The notes below the pieces were generated by a model. That model did not search any database. It saw nothing but the letters and a program-made list of their open reading frames with translations, and was not told where the DNA came from. The translations under genes were made by a program, and so were the position numbers. From the NCBI RefSeq assembly GCF_000526515.1, contig NZ_JAGF01000001.1:2294001-2358000 (forward strand): 64,000 nucleotides of DNA, written 5' to 3'. This document shows, in pieces, positions 24,757 through 32,878 of the stretch (position 1 is the first letter of the stretch; every line of letters starts with the position of its first letter). Source of the DNA: Cellulomonas sp. KRMCY2. Its GTDB lineage: Bacteria; Actinomycetota; Actinomycetes; Actinomycetales; Cellulomonadaceae.

Positions 24757-25752
24757 GTGCTGCACCTGCTCGTTGACACGTCGACGTGGCTTGACATGTC
24801 CAAGCGGCGTGCCGGGCAGCGGTGGATCGTCGCCCTCCGCGTCCTCATCCACCAGGGCGAGGTCGAGTTGATCGTGCCCTCGCTCGTAGTCGATGAGTTC
24901 GAGCGGAACCGGGAGCGGATCGAGGCGTCAATGACGGCGAGCGTCGCACAGCGGTTCAAGCTCATCAGGCAAGACCTGGACGATTACGGGGGCACGGGCA
25001 GTGAGCACGCGTTCAAGGTCATCGAGGATCTCGCCCGCCATGTGCCGCTGATCGGCGCGATGACGACACGCAACTTCGATGAGGTGCTCGCGCTGCTGCG
25101 CGCCGGGCGGGTCGTCGAGCCGACCGACGCGAACCACCGTGCTGTGGTCGAACGTGGCCTCGCGAAGCAGGCGCCGCTTCACCGGTCGCGCAACAGCGTT
25201 GCAGACGCGTTGCTCATCGAGCTGTACGCAACCGCCATCGATGGCGCTGACCTTGCACGCGAGCCGCACGCGTTCGTCTCGTCGAACAGCGATGACTTCT
25301 CGCTGCAGAGTGGGGACAAGCGGCAGCCGCATCCCGACATCGCCGCAATCTTCGCGCCAGGCGGGTCGGTGTACGCGCTCGGCGTCGACGGGCTCAACCA
25401 TGTCCTCCTCGCATACTTCGGGCCTGAGATCGACGAGCTGTTTGCTGAGACCGACTTCATCGAGGAGCCACGGCGCTTGGACGAGATCGCGGATGCCGAG
25501 AAGCAGCTGTTTGATCGCATCTGGTACCACCGCTCGCTCCAGCACGAGTACCGGTTGCAGGACGCCGGCGAGCGGGCCGAGGTCGAGCGGCTGCTCGCGA
25601 TCGCTGTCTTGGGCCGGAAGCGCGTCGAGGAGACCTATGTGCAGCCCGGTGAGCTCGGGCCCTACACGGACTTCGAGCTCGGCATGCTCAACGGCAAACT
25701 CTCCGCGCTGCGCTGGGTCCTCGGCAGCGAATGGGACTTCCTCGATACGTAA
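24757..25752 (+). CDS. PIN-domain protein (DUF4935-like), putative ribonuclease
   Basis: The protein has 331 residues from the GTG at 24757. It opens with VLHLLVDTSTWLDMSK, placing an aspartate at residue 7 where PIN nucleases need the first metal ligand. A second acidic pair lies in SVADALLIELY near 149, and a third set in SSNSDDFS near 177-182, so the four-acid PIN site is plausible. The C-terminal 130 residues are helical (AEKQLFDRIWYHRSLQHEY). PIN domains cut RNA, often as toxins or in defence. No antitoxin-sized partner is adjacent. It is the first gene beyond the tRNA and its codon use is less GC-biased than the backbone, so it is probably acquired. An upstream in-frame start at 24583 adds unrelated sequence. 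Confidence 0.7.
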   Translation: MLHLLVDTSTWLDMSKRRAGQRWIVALRVLIHQGEVELIVPSLVVDEFERNRERIEASMTASVAQRFKLIRQDLDDYGGTGSEHAFKVIEDLARHVPLIGAMTTRNFDEVLALLRAGRVVEPTDANHRAVVERGLAKQAPLHRSRNSVADALLIELYATAIDGADLAREPHAFVSSNSDDFSLQSGDKRQPHPDIAAIFAPGGSVYALGVDGLNHVLLAYFGPEIDELFAETDFIEEPRRLDEIADAEKQLFDRIWYHRSLQHEYRLQDAGERAEVERLLAIAVLGRKRVEETYVQPGELGPYTDFELGMLNGKLSALRWVLGSEWDFLDT

Positions 25753-25851
25753 GTGGTGAGCCGCTTCACCTCGAGCCCCTATTCGCTGCGGCCGCAGACC
25801 GGCCAGCCATCCAGTCGATCACCGGAACTCTCCGGCTGATGGGGGCCGGTT

Positions 25852-26232
25852 AGCCTCGATCTTTCACGGTGACGGCTGGCTTGCGGAGTCGGGCAGTTCT
25901 GGTGCCGTGTGTGCGTGATTCTGCTCTGTGGGTGTGACACGGCGTCCGGTGTCGTCCGGGGTGGGCGCCGGTTCCAGGGCCGGGGTCGGGCGGGGTCGTG
26001 GGGGCAGGGTCGCGGTCGCCGTCAGTCGGGGCGAGGTCGGCCAGTCTGCCCAGTCCGGTCAGGGTCAGCGTGGCCCAGGCTGATCGGGTGGACAGGTGCA
26101 GCCAGGTCCGTCGCCCGCTGCGGGCCAGGGTGGCTGCGATGGTGAAGACCCGGTAGCGCGGCTTCTTGGGTTCCCAGCGGCGGGCCTGGTGGCCGGTGAA
26201 GGCGAGCATCTGCATCCAGGCGGTGATGTCGG
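25852..26232 (-). pseudogene. IS1380-family transposase remnant (C-terminal end only)
   Basis: On the minus strand MLAFTGHQARRWEPKK, then RVFTIAATLARSGRR, matches the end of the intact IS1380 transposase at 59404-60828 (MLALTGHEARRWEPKT, LFTIPATLARSGRR). The left end also carries the same terminal sequence AGCCTCGATCTTTCAC. Everything upstream of these C-terminal residues is missing: the fragment stops abruptly at about 26232, where an ISL3 fragment begins. Confidence 0.85.
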
Positions 26233-26532
26233 ATCTACCACCAGCGCACCCCGGCCGCCGGCCGCAAGATCGCCGAAGAGGTCATCACGACCCTGCACAC
26301 CTGCCCGGTCCCCGAAATCGCCCGCCTCGGCCGGACCCTGCGAGCCTGGCGAACCCAGGTCCTGGCCTACTTCGAGACCGACAGCGTCTCCAACGGCGGC
26401 ACCGAGGCGATCAACCTGATCATCGAGAAGACCCGGCGCCTGGCCCACGGCTTCCGGACCTTCGACCACTACCGGCCACGCATCCTCCTGGCAGCCTCCG
26501 GCAACCGACCCTGGCGCCTCAACCACGCGTAG
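26233..26532 (+). pseudogene. ISL3-family transposase remnant (C-terminal 99 residues)
   Basis: The frame reads EEVITTLHTCPVPEIARLGR, followed by VSNGGTEAINLIIEKTRRLA and FRTFDHYRPRILLAA, then a stop. These are the last blocks of ISL3-type transposases, including the NxxxEAxNxxIE glutamate. No start or upstream part is present; it abuts the IS1380 remnant. Confidence 0.85.
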
Positions 26533-26690
26533 ATCCGAACAGCCGTCAAAGTTGACGCGTTCGGCGCGCCAGTCCGAGCACCGCCCGGGGCTATCGCTGT
26601 CGCTACGCGGTGGCCGCGCCGCGCCATGTCCACGTGCAGCCGATGTCCGGGCTCGCCACGCGTGCGTCGAGCGGTGATGGCGCTCCCGAC

Positions 26691-27620
26691 TCAGGACCTC
26701 GAGAGCATCTCCGACGCCGACAGGTAGCAGGACCCCGTCTCATTGGCGTGGCGTCGCTTGGCCCGGATCAGGTCGTCGAGACGCACCCGTCCGTCCAGCA
26801 CCAGGAAGACGTCTCCGCCGTCCATCGTGATGAACGGCGTCGACTCCCGATAGGTGGAGAGAGCGGCAGACGACAGGCCGCTGATCGCCACGAAGAGCCC
26901 GAGGGCGTTCTTGCCCTTGCGCCGGACCTTGGCTGCGAAGGCGTCAGCTGCCTCTCGGGACACAGGCTCGGCGATCCACTTCGCCTCCAGGATGTAGTCG
27001 TCGGTGTCGAAGCTCAGGGAGCCGTCGATCTGTTCGGCCTCAAGGCGGTAAGCCAGCCGGGGCTCCATGTCGAAAAGCTTGAACAAATCGGAGAGCAGGG
27101 ATTCGAAGGCGTATCCACGGCGACGCGGATCCGTCGCGCCTTGGAGCTCGATGAACCGGTCCTTGAGCGCGGAGACATCGTCGTCGAACCGCCGCAGGGC
27201 CTCCGCCCTCGCCCGGTTGGCCTCGCGCTCAGTCCGCAACCGCTCCTGCACTTGCTGCCGGTCACTGAACCGCTCGGTCAGGTCGTGGAGGCGCGCCACG
27301 GCGTTCCGGGCATCGGCAAGGCGAGTCGCCCGATCCGGCTCGGGGAGCTGCTCGATGTCCGGGAACCGCGTCATCGTGGCGATCTCCAGCATGAACCGGA
27401 TGGCGACATCCTGGTAGCGGCCCTCCTGGGTGACCAGCCGCCGCACGAGCTCGTCGGCCACGTTGCGCTTGGTGTCCGAGAAGTTCAGACCAGCTACAAA
27501 CTCGGGGCTATCGCGCAGGGCCGTGGTCACCAGCGCCTGGAAGGGTCGCTTGAACCAAGTCACGACAGCCAGCGCGTCGCGAAGCGCCTGGTAGGCCTCC
27601 GTCGAGATGCGCTTGGTCAT
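26691..27620 (-). CDS. Restriction endonuclease-like protein (Mrr-type PD-(D/E)XK)
   Basis: The protein has 309 residues. The N-terminal 100 residues are helical, followed by a charged coiled-coil-like stretch (EREANRARAEALRRFDDDVSALKDRF). The nuclease core begins at RRGYAFESLLSDLF near 169-182, where the glutamate helix of Mrr-like enzymes lies. It continues with DGSLSFDTDDYILEAKW (aspartate plus E-A-K near 205-214) and GKNALGLFVAISGLS. Family knowledge: such stand-alone genes are frequent in defence islands and resemble modification-dependent restriction enzymes. No methyltransferase is adjacent, which suits a type IV-like role. It lies 90 bases downstream of the next PD-(D/E)XK gene in the same direction, so the two may be one transcription unit. 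Confidence 0.72.
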   Translation of the reverse strand: MTKRISTEAYQALRDALAVVTWFKRPFQALVTTALRDSPEFVAGLNFSDTKRNVADELVRRLVTQEGRYQDVAIRFMLEIATMTRFPDIEQLPEPDRATRLADARNAVARLHDLTERFSDRQQVQERLRTEREANRARAEALRRFDDDVSALKDRFIELQGATDPRRRGYAFESLLSDLFKLFDMEPRLAYRLEAEQIDGSLSFDTDDYILEAKWIAEPVSREAADAFAAKVRRKGKNALGLFVAISGLSSAALSTYRESTPFITMDGGDVFLVLDGRVRLDDLIRAKRRHANETGSCYLSASEMLSRS

Positions 27621-27710
27621 GTCTTGATCGTACGAGCCAGCGCCGAGGCCAAGTTGGGCGGCGAGCCGAGGAACCGCAGGATCACCTCGGTGGAGCCTGC
27701 CTTAAGCCGC

Positions 27711-29183
27711 CTACGAACCCACGCGACGTCGCCCGAACCAGCGCCGTCGTCCTGCGCCCGATGTGACCGGTTCCGCGTCGACAACTGGTGAGCCGGCCTC
27801 CGCCGGGGACGGAGCCACGGGAGCTCTGACAGGACCGGACAGCATCTGACGGATCCCATCCTGGTCCTCGTCGCGCCAAGCCACGAAGAGCTCCAGAGCG
27901 GAGATCACAGGCTCCGTCTGCGCTGCCAGGAACTCTGGGCGGGCGTAAGGCTCTAGGCTCCGCTCAAGGGGAGCCGTGCGGAGGTCGTGGCTCACTACTA
28001 GTGCTCCGCCGTCGATCGGCGTGGCACCTGGCAGGTTCGGCCACTCCCGCAGGTGACGAAGCAGATCCTGGTAGGCGCGCTCGGAAGCACTCCCGCTCGC
28101 CGACTTGACCTCGACCAATCGGGAGCGGCCACCAGAGGTACAGAGCAGATCGGCGTTCTTAGTGCCACCGAGTTCCACGTCGAGGTCGACGACGATGACG
28201 CCGGCGGACTCGAAGACCGACCGCACGGCCGCGACGAGCTGCTGGCCCGTGCCATAGAGCAGGCCCTCGCGGATCGCCACGGCCGCACCCTGTGCTTCCT
28301 CGAGCTTGCGCTCCAGCTCCTCACGGCGTGCGGAGTAGTCCGCCTGAAGCGCGGCCAAGGCGGCACGGACATCGCGCTCACGACGAGTCATCAGCTCTTC
28401 GTCGGAGGCCAGCGGACGCCGCGCCCGGCGCATCGCGCCGGGGACAAACTCAGGTAGCGCCTGCTCCAGCAGCCACGAGAGCAGCAGCGTCCACGGTGTC
28501 TCGACCGGAACGAGGTAGCGGCGCTCAACGCCGTCCAACGAGATCCAGGCGGCGACGACTGGCTCGCCGAGCTCAGTCTCCAAGATCGCCAGGAGCTCGC
28601 CCTCAGCGGCATGCTCTTCGGGGCCGAAGACGGAGTGCATCACTGCCCCGCGGAGCGAGAGACTGCGCCACGTCGGCGCCGGGTTGCAGCTGAGCAACCG
28701 CAGCGCGAGCTGGCCATCCGCGTCGCCCAGGTCGGCGGCAGCCCGAACCCGTGCACCCCTTCCGATCACGCGACCGTCGATGCTCGTATAGGTCCGCCCG
28801 ACCGACACAGAGTCGACTGGCGGTCCGAAGACGCTGTGAACGTTGCGCGACGCGTCGTCGACCTCTCCGACTGGGCTGATCACCAGCGCCGTCTCGCCCC
28901 GGCGCTCAGCACCCTGCCGGAAACGGTCGAACTCGTCGGCGCCGCGCCCGGAGTAGACGCTCGGCTGCAGGGCGGCTGCACAGTCGGCGGTGTCGAAACC
29001 CACCCAGCGCGGCTCGAAGCCAAGAGCGCCCCAGTCGAGGTCCGCCTTGGCGACGGCCGGCCGTCGCTTGTCACGCAGGTACGGCCCCGCATCCTCGGTG
29101 TACTGCCGTTGCCGCGCTTCGATGTCGTCCCAGTCGTCGGGCGGTTCGGATCCGACGTGGACCGGGATCGGGAGCTGCGTCAT
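27711..29183 (-). CDS. Unknown protein with coiled coil and predicted PD-(D/E)XK nuclease domain
   Basis: The protein has 490 residues. The ATG at 29183 has GGAGG 7 bases upstream. I do not recognise the family. The first 280 residues are mixed alpha-beta without a known motif. A charged helix (about 282-325, with RREELERKLEEAQGAAVAIR) follows. Residues 340-420 look like a PD-(D/E)XK nuclease: NADLLCTSGGRSRLVEVKSASG gives an aspartate near 343 and E-V-K near 357, followed by a Q-containing helix AYQDLLRHL. The C-terminus is low-complexity and basic (RRRWFGRRRVGS). It is divergent from the leaderless HTH gene (29663) and upstream of the Mrr-like gene. A defence role is inference from domain and context. 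Confidence 0.6.
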   Translation of the reverse strand: MTQLPIPVHVGSEPPDDWDDIEARQRQYTEDAGPYLRDKRRPAVAKADLDWGALGFEPRWVGFDTADCAAALQPSVYSGRGADEFDRFRQGAERRGETALVISPVGEVDDASRNVHSVFGPPVDSVSVGRTYTSIDGRVIGRGARVRAAADLGDADGQLALRLLSCNPAPTWRSLSLRGAVMHSVFGPEEHAAEGELLAILETELGEPVVAAWISLDGVERRYLVPVETPWTLLLSWLLEQALPEFVPGAMRRARRPLASDEELMTRRERDVRAALAALQADYSARREELERKLEEAQGAAVAIREGLLYGTGQQLVAAVRSVFESAGVIVVDLDVELGGTKNADLLCTSGGRSRLVEVKSASGSASERAYQDLLRHLREWPNLPGATPIDGGALVVSHDLRTAPLERSLEPYARPEFLAAQTEPVISALELFVAWRDEDQDGIRQMLSGPVRAPVAPSPAEAGSPVVDAEPVTSGAGRRRWFGRRRVGS

Positions 29184-29209
29184 GGCTCGACCTCCGCAGG
29201 AACCTGGGC

Positions 29210-29295
29210 GAAGTGGGTGGGGTGCTCGGTGATGTAGGTGCACCACAACCGGTTCCGACCCTTGGCGCCGAACCTACGCTGGACCAGGTCCTCTG
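29210..29295 (-). pseudogene. Short IS3-family transposase (OrfB) remnant
   Basis: On the minus strand the frame reads DLVQRRFGAK followed by NRLWCTYITEHPT, which matches the start of the integrase core of IS3-type OrfB proteins (usually NxLWxTDITE). Only about 28 residues are recognisable; the frame then runs to a stop overlapping the start of the downstream nuclease-like gene. Confidence 0.5.
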
Positions 29296-29626
29296 GCGGC
29301 GCCGACGCGCTTGCGCCGGTGGCAAACGCCCGTGACCTGCGCTGCCCTCATCAACCGCGACCCGCCTTCGGCCGCATGGCCCGGCGCGCAACGCCCGCAC
29401 CATCAGCACCGCCGCGGCCTTCTCCTTCTCAGGGTGCCGGCGCGTGGTCGGCCTCCCCCTACGACACCTCTCGTGGTCTGACTCCATCCTCGTTCCAAGG
29501 CCACGAGCTCCACCCCCAGGGCGACCTCACAGCTTGCTCCGCCCGCCAGTGCCCCAGTGGCCCGCACAGGTTGGAAGTGCACGGTGGTGGAATCACCTGT
29601 CCACGCTTCTTGCGACTTCGTGTCCC

Positions 29627-29655
29627 TTGACTCGGGGACATGTGGTCGCTACTGT
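29627..29655 (+). promoter_or_regulatory. Sigma-A-type promoter for a leaderless mRNA
   Basis: TTGACT (29627-29632) and TACTGT (29650-29655) are 17 bases apart. The ATG of the next gene is 8 bases past the -10 box, about where transcription should begin, so the message probably has no 5' leader. Confidence 0.65.
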
Positions 29656-29662
29656 CGTGGAC

Positions 29663-31126
29663 ATGAGGAAACGTGCAGCCACCATTCAAACGGCCCAAGC
29701 CGACGTCGAAGACGTCGCGCAGGTTCTCGGTGTCTCCGAAGCCGCCGTTCGCAAGCGTGCTCAGCGCCCGGGCGACTTCCCGGAGCCCGTCACCCGCAAT
29801 CCCCTCACGTGGGCGACAGTGGACATCTACGCCTACTTGCTCGACAGCCTGGCGCCGACCCGTCGACCGCCCATCCCGGTGCACTTCTGGCCTCGGCCAG
29901 CCGTGGCCGCCCGGCTTGCGGCTGTCGAGAACACGGACCACGCTCTTGAACTCGTATTCCAGCCCGAACAGGGCCTCGGCACCATCACCCTGCGATACCG
30001 CAGCGCCTATGGGACGCCGACCGAGCGAAGCAATCGCCGTGCGTCCAAGTCCTCGCGCGCCGCGGCGTCGGACGACGTCGTCTGCGACATGGGCTGGGAG
30101 GAGTCCGATGACGGCTTCTTCGTCCGGGTGCGGCATCCCGCACACCCCGACGTCACGTACGAGGTCACAACTCCACAGCTCGCCCACGCGCTCGGCCAAC
30201 CGGTGCCCGTGATCCCGTGGCCACTGGTCCACACCGGCGCCCTGCACCGCTGGCGGCCCGGCGAGCCCAGCCCCATTAAGGGGGATGTACTCGCCCAGGA
30301 TGACGCCGACGACCTGCGGCGCTACCGCGGCGCCCTGCCCCATCAGTCGCCTATCGATGCAGCCGTCGAGAGGCACTGGCGCTGGGCTCACGACCAGGCG
30401 CTTCACGAAGCGTGGCGCGCCGTCGACCGTGCCAAGCGCTTCGCCGACTCGGTCATTCTCGCCGTCGAGCCGAGCGAGCCGCTCCCTGCAGCGCCATCTG
30501 GGTCGGTGGACGACTGGACGCACCTCATGCTCGAGCCGGTCGGCGACAGCGCGGGCACCGAGCGGATCGCCTCGGCCATCGACTTCGCCGACGCCATCCG
30601 CGAGGTCGCCGAGATCGGCCCTGGGAAGTTCTCCGCGCCTCAGGAAGCGTTCGTGGGCCGGTTCGCGGCAGTGCAGCCAAGACAGGCAGGGCTCGCGCAC
30701 CTGATCCTGCGCCGTTACCTGCTCGGGTACTCGGCCAGTGAGAGTCCCGCGAGCGTTCGATTCCTGCGGCACCGCACCTTGCCGATCGCCGCAGCGACGC
30801 TCGGCAAGCGCTTCGTCTTCGCGATGCCCGACGTGTTCCTCTCAAGCGGCATCGACCAGTTGGACCTGACCGACCCGCGCGTGCCACTTTACTTCGGCGA
30901 CGACGGCGAGTGGGCCCCGCTTCCTGGCCGCGCGGGCGGGTACCACGCCGGGTATCCGGGCGCAGGCCCAAGCCACTTGACGGCTTCGGTCAAGCATCTG
31001 CTCGAGGGCGGCCAAACTGGCGACCCCGACGACCCGTTCGCCATAGGGGACCGTCCCAACGTCTTTAGCTTCCCCGGGCGGGCAGGCGTGTGGAGCCGGC
31101 GCGAACTGGAGGCGCTCTTCGCATAG
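29663..31126 (+). CDS. Unknown protein with N-terminal helix-turn-helix
   Basis: The protein has 487 residues, starting at ATG right at the predicted transcription start. Residues 12-35 (VEDVAQVLGVSEAAVRKRAQ) resemble a helix-turn-helix, as in excisionase or phage-type DNA binders. The rest (for example ALELVFQPEQGLGTITLRYR, VRHPAHPDVTYEVTTPQLAHAL, RHRTLPIAAATLGKRFVFAMP) has no motif I know. It lies in the presumed defence cluster, divergent from the PD-(D/E)XK gene. After the TAG stop the same frame stays open for another 44 codons. Possible roles are a regulator or a structural component of the neighbouring system; I cannot decide. Confidence 0.6.
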   Translation: MRKRAATIQTAQADVEDVAQVLGVSEAAVRKRAQRPGDFPEPVTRNPLTWATVDIYAYLLDSLAPTRRPPIPVHFWPRPAVAARLAAVENTDHALELVFQPEQGLGTITLRYRSAYGTPTERSNRRASKSSRAAASDDVVCDMGWEESDDGFFVRVRHPAHPDVTYEVTTPQLAHALGQPVPVIPWPLVHTGALHRWRPGEPSPIKGDVLAQDDADDLRRYRGALPHQSPIDAAVERHWRWAHDQALHEAWRAVDRAKRFADSVILAVEPSEPLPAAPSGSVDDWTHLMLEPVGDSAGTERIASAIDFADAIREVAEIGPGKFSAPQEAFVGRFAAVQPRQAGLAHLILRRYLLGYSASESPASVRFLRHRTLPIAAATLGKRFVFAMPDVFLSSGIDQLDLTDPRVPLYFGDDGEWAPLPGRAGGYHAGYPGAGPSHLTASVKHLLEGGQTGDPDDPFAIGDRPNVFSFPGRAGVWSRRELEALFA

Positions 31127-31261
31127 ACGGTCTCTCACGGCACTTCGTACGAGCCGCGACGATCATGGCTCGACTCCCGCCGCCTTGCCGACTCCGTGAG
31201 GATTCGGCTCTCGCTCAACGTCGACCACTGGGGCCACTTCGCGACCATCATCGCCATCTAG
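31127..31261 (+). other. In-frame open extension after the stop of the HTH gene
   Basis: Reading through the TAG at 31124-31126 gives 44 further sense codons (with YEPRRSWLDSRRLADS and DHWGHFATIIAI) before the next TAG. It looks protein-like, with Trp and hydrophobic periodicity, but no start or ribosome site is present. It may be the end of a longer ancestral gene or a decayed fragment. Confidence 0.35.
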
Positions 31262-31320
31262 AGTGAGCCAAAGGTCCGCCGCAAACGGGCGGTCGCGAGG
31301 AGACGCCAGGAGCGTGAGGA

Positions 31321-32313
31321 ATGCAGGAAGTTCGACTCACACTCATCTTCGCCAACCAGGACGGGCTCGTCGACCTGTTGGGGCTTCGACCCGTAGACCG
31401 GGCGCGGTTCCTGCCTGCCACGGGCGACACTCAGACGGATCGCGCCGTCAAGCAGCACGGCTTGACGGACCGGCTTCAACAGTTGCTCAGGACAGACCCG
31501 CCGGCTGAGCTGCAGCGCCTCCTCCTGACGTCGCTGCCGTTTGGCGGGCAGCTCGTTGCCGTGGAGCAGGCGTTCTACTTCAGGCGGCGCTCCTCCAACG
31601 ACTTCGTCGACTTCCACGCTCAATTGAACACCGACAAGCAGTGGAGGCTCGAGGGGGTCGTGGACACGAGCCGCTTCCCGTTCTCGTCAACCTCCGAGCA
31701 TCTCAGGAAGCGGAACAACGTCCTCATGGTGGCGATCGTCAGCGACGTTCAAGACCAGACGATCCGGCTCCGACCGCTGTTTATCGGACACCGGAGCTGG
31801 CTGGAGGAGACCGCTGGGCTGTGGACACCGGATGAACGGCGTGTCCACGTTCAGCAAGTAGATCAGTTCTCGGAAGTCGACTGGGCCCACGGCGTCAGCC
31901 GCGACGACGCGACAAAGGTCAACAACATGCGCGAGGACGTAGTCAAGGATGCCCTGGCCGCGATCATCGGCTCGCCATTTGTCCCTAAGGACTGGGGCGG
32001 CGAGCGCTCCGACCTGTCGACCAACAACCTGCTCGTCAGTGGCCAGCAGACCTCGGCCGCGTGGCTCCTCAAGGGCCGCAGCGTCAAAGGGACCATGCAG
32101 ATAGCGCACCTGGGCAAGAACGGCGACCAGATCGAACGCCTGGCGACCGAACCGGTCGAACTGCTCGTGGTGCAACACAACGACGCGATCTCGGCGCCAG
32201 TGGTGCACATGGCGGAGACCTTCGCCTATGACATGCGCAACCCGCGCCGCTTCATGATCATGGACGGCCTCGCTACGGCGATGATCCTGCGCGACTACGG
32301 CCATCTGAAATAG
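31321..32313 (+). CDS. Conserved unnamed family with LGKNGDQI motif, putative defence nuclease
   Basis: The protein has 330 residues. AGGAG lies 8 bases before the ATG. I do not know a name for the family. The C-terminal half has a block I recall from hypothetical proteins near restriction genes: PKDWGGERSDL, then SAAWLLKGRS, MQIAHLGKNGDQIERL, ELLVVQHNDAI and MIMDGLATAMILRDYG. The order D-W-G-G-E, then a hydrophobic strand ending L-L-K, could be a PD-(D/E)XK-type site; this is inference. The N-terminal 180 residues (VDLLGLRPVDRARFLPATGD, EQAFYFRRRSSNDFVDF) are unassigned. It is co-directional with the HTH gene 195 bases upstream and could be part of the same system. Confidence 0.55.
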   Translation: MQEVRLTLIFANQDGLVDLLGLRPVDRARFLPATGDTQTDRAVKQHGLTDRLQQLLRTDPPAELQRLLLTSLPFGGQLVAVEQAFYFRRRSSNDFVDFHAQLNTDKQWRLEGVVDTSRFPFSSTSEHLRKRNNVLMVAIVSDVQDQTIRLRPLFIGHRSWLEETAGLWTPDERRVHVQQVDQFSEVDWAHGVSRDDATKVNNMREDVVKDALAAIIGSPFVPKDWGGERSDLSTNNLLVSGQQTSAAWLLKGRSVKGTMQIAHLGKNGDQIERLATEPVELLVVQHNDAISAPVVHMAETFAYDMRNPRRFMIMDGLATAMILRDYGHLK

Positions 32314-32632
32314 CGACGACGCCGACTTCGCGTTCAGGGCAGCTACCTCGTCGCCGGACCGGATGGTCGAAGAGATCGTCGGGCGGAGCTCTTCCAAGGA
32401 CGGGTTCAGCACGTTGGATCCGGAGGCTCCATGTGCTGCCGACGAGTGGTCCCAGCCCTGATCAGGAGCGGTAGCCACGGCGATGACGCTCGCGCTGCCT
32501 CGCTCTGCTCGATGACGCACTCTCCACAACTCCAGCGGTATCGATGACGGTCCACCGTGCACCCTCCGCGTCATCGCCGCGTGCATCGGCCCTGAGCAGC
32601 GTGTCTCCCACCGATTCACGGAGGAGACGACG
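32314..32632. other. Gap without a convincing gene
   Basis: About 320 bases between the LGKNGDQI gene and the next small gene. I see no conserved frame, hairpin or repeat, only short open frames with poor codon bias. The composition change here may mark the junction between the defence cluster and the mobilisation module. Confidence 0.5.
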
Positions 32633-32878
32633 ATGGACCACTCCGACGTTCAGTCCCAACGGCCCACTGTGGACGACGCGCCGACGGAGATCCGCCGCGA
32701 CAGCGATGGGCTCCGCGGCCCGCTCGACGCCATCGACGCCAAGGGCTGGGACGGGCCGACCGCCACGGCCCTGCTCACATACCTACGGAGCCGTGTTGTC
32801 GGACCGCTCGTGTTGGACGTCGGCCTCCGCGGCGCCCCGGGACCGTATGTGAAGTCAGTGGTCACCGGCGTGCACTGA
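32633..32878 (+). CDS. Small protein of unknown function
   Basis: The protein has 81 residues, beginning MDHSDVQSQRPTVDDAPTEI. It is supported by an excellent ribosome site, GGAGGAG 6 bases before the ATG, and by good third-position GC. The second half is hydrophobic-amphipathic (TATALLTYLRSRVVGPLVLD). I do not recognise the family. Its 3' end overlaps the convergent 465-residue gene by 17 bases. It lies at the edge of the mobilisation module and could be cargo or a regulator. Confidence 0.55.
   Translation: MDHSDVQSQRPTVDDAPTEIRRDSDGLRGPLDAIDAKGWDGPTATALLTYLRSRVVGPLVLDVGLRGAPGPYVKSVVTGVH

Noticed and set aside
29444-29662. Earlier start for the HTH gene
   Set aside because: The extra 73 residues are poor in protein-like features, and the promoter at 29627-29655 lies inside this stretch.
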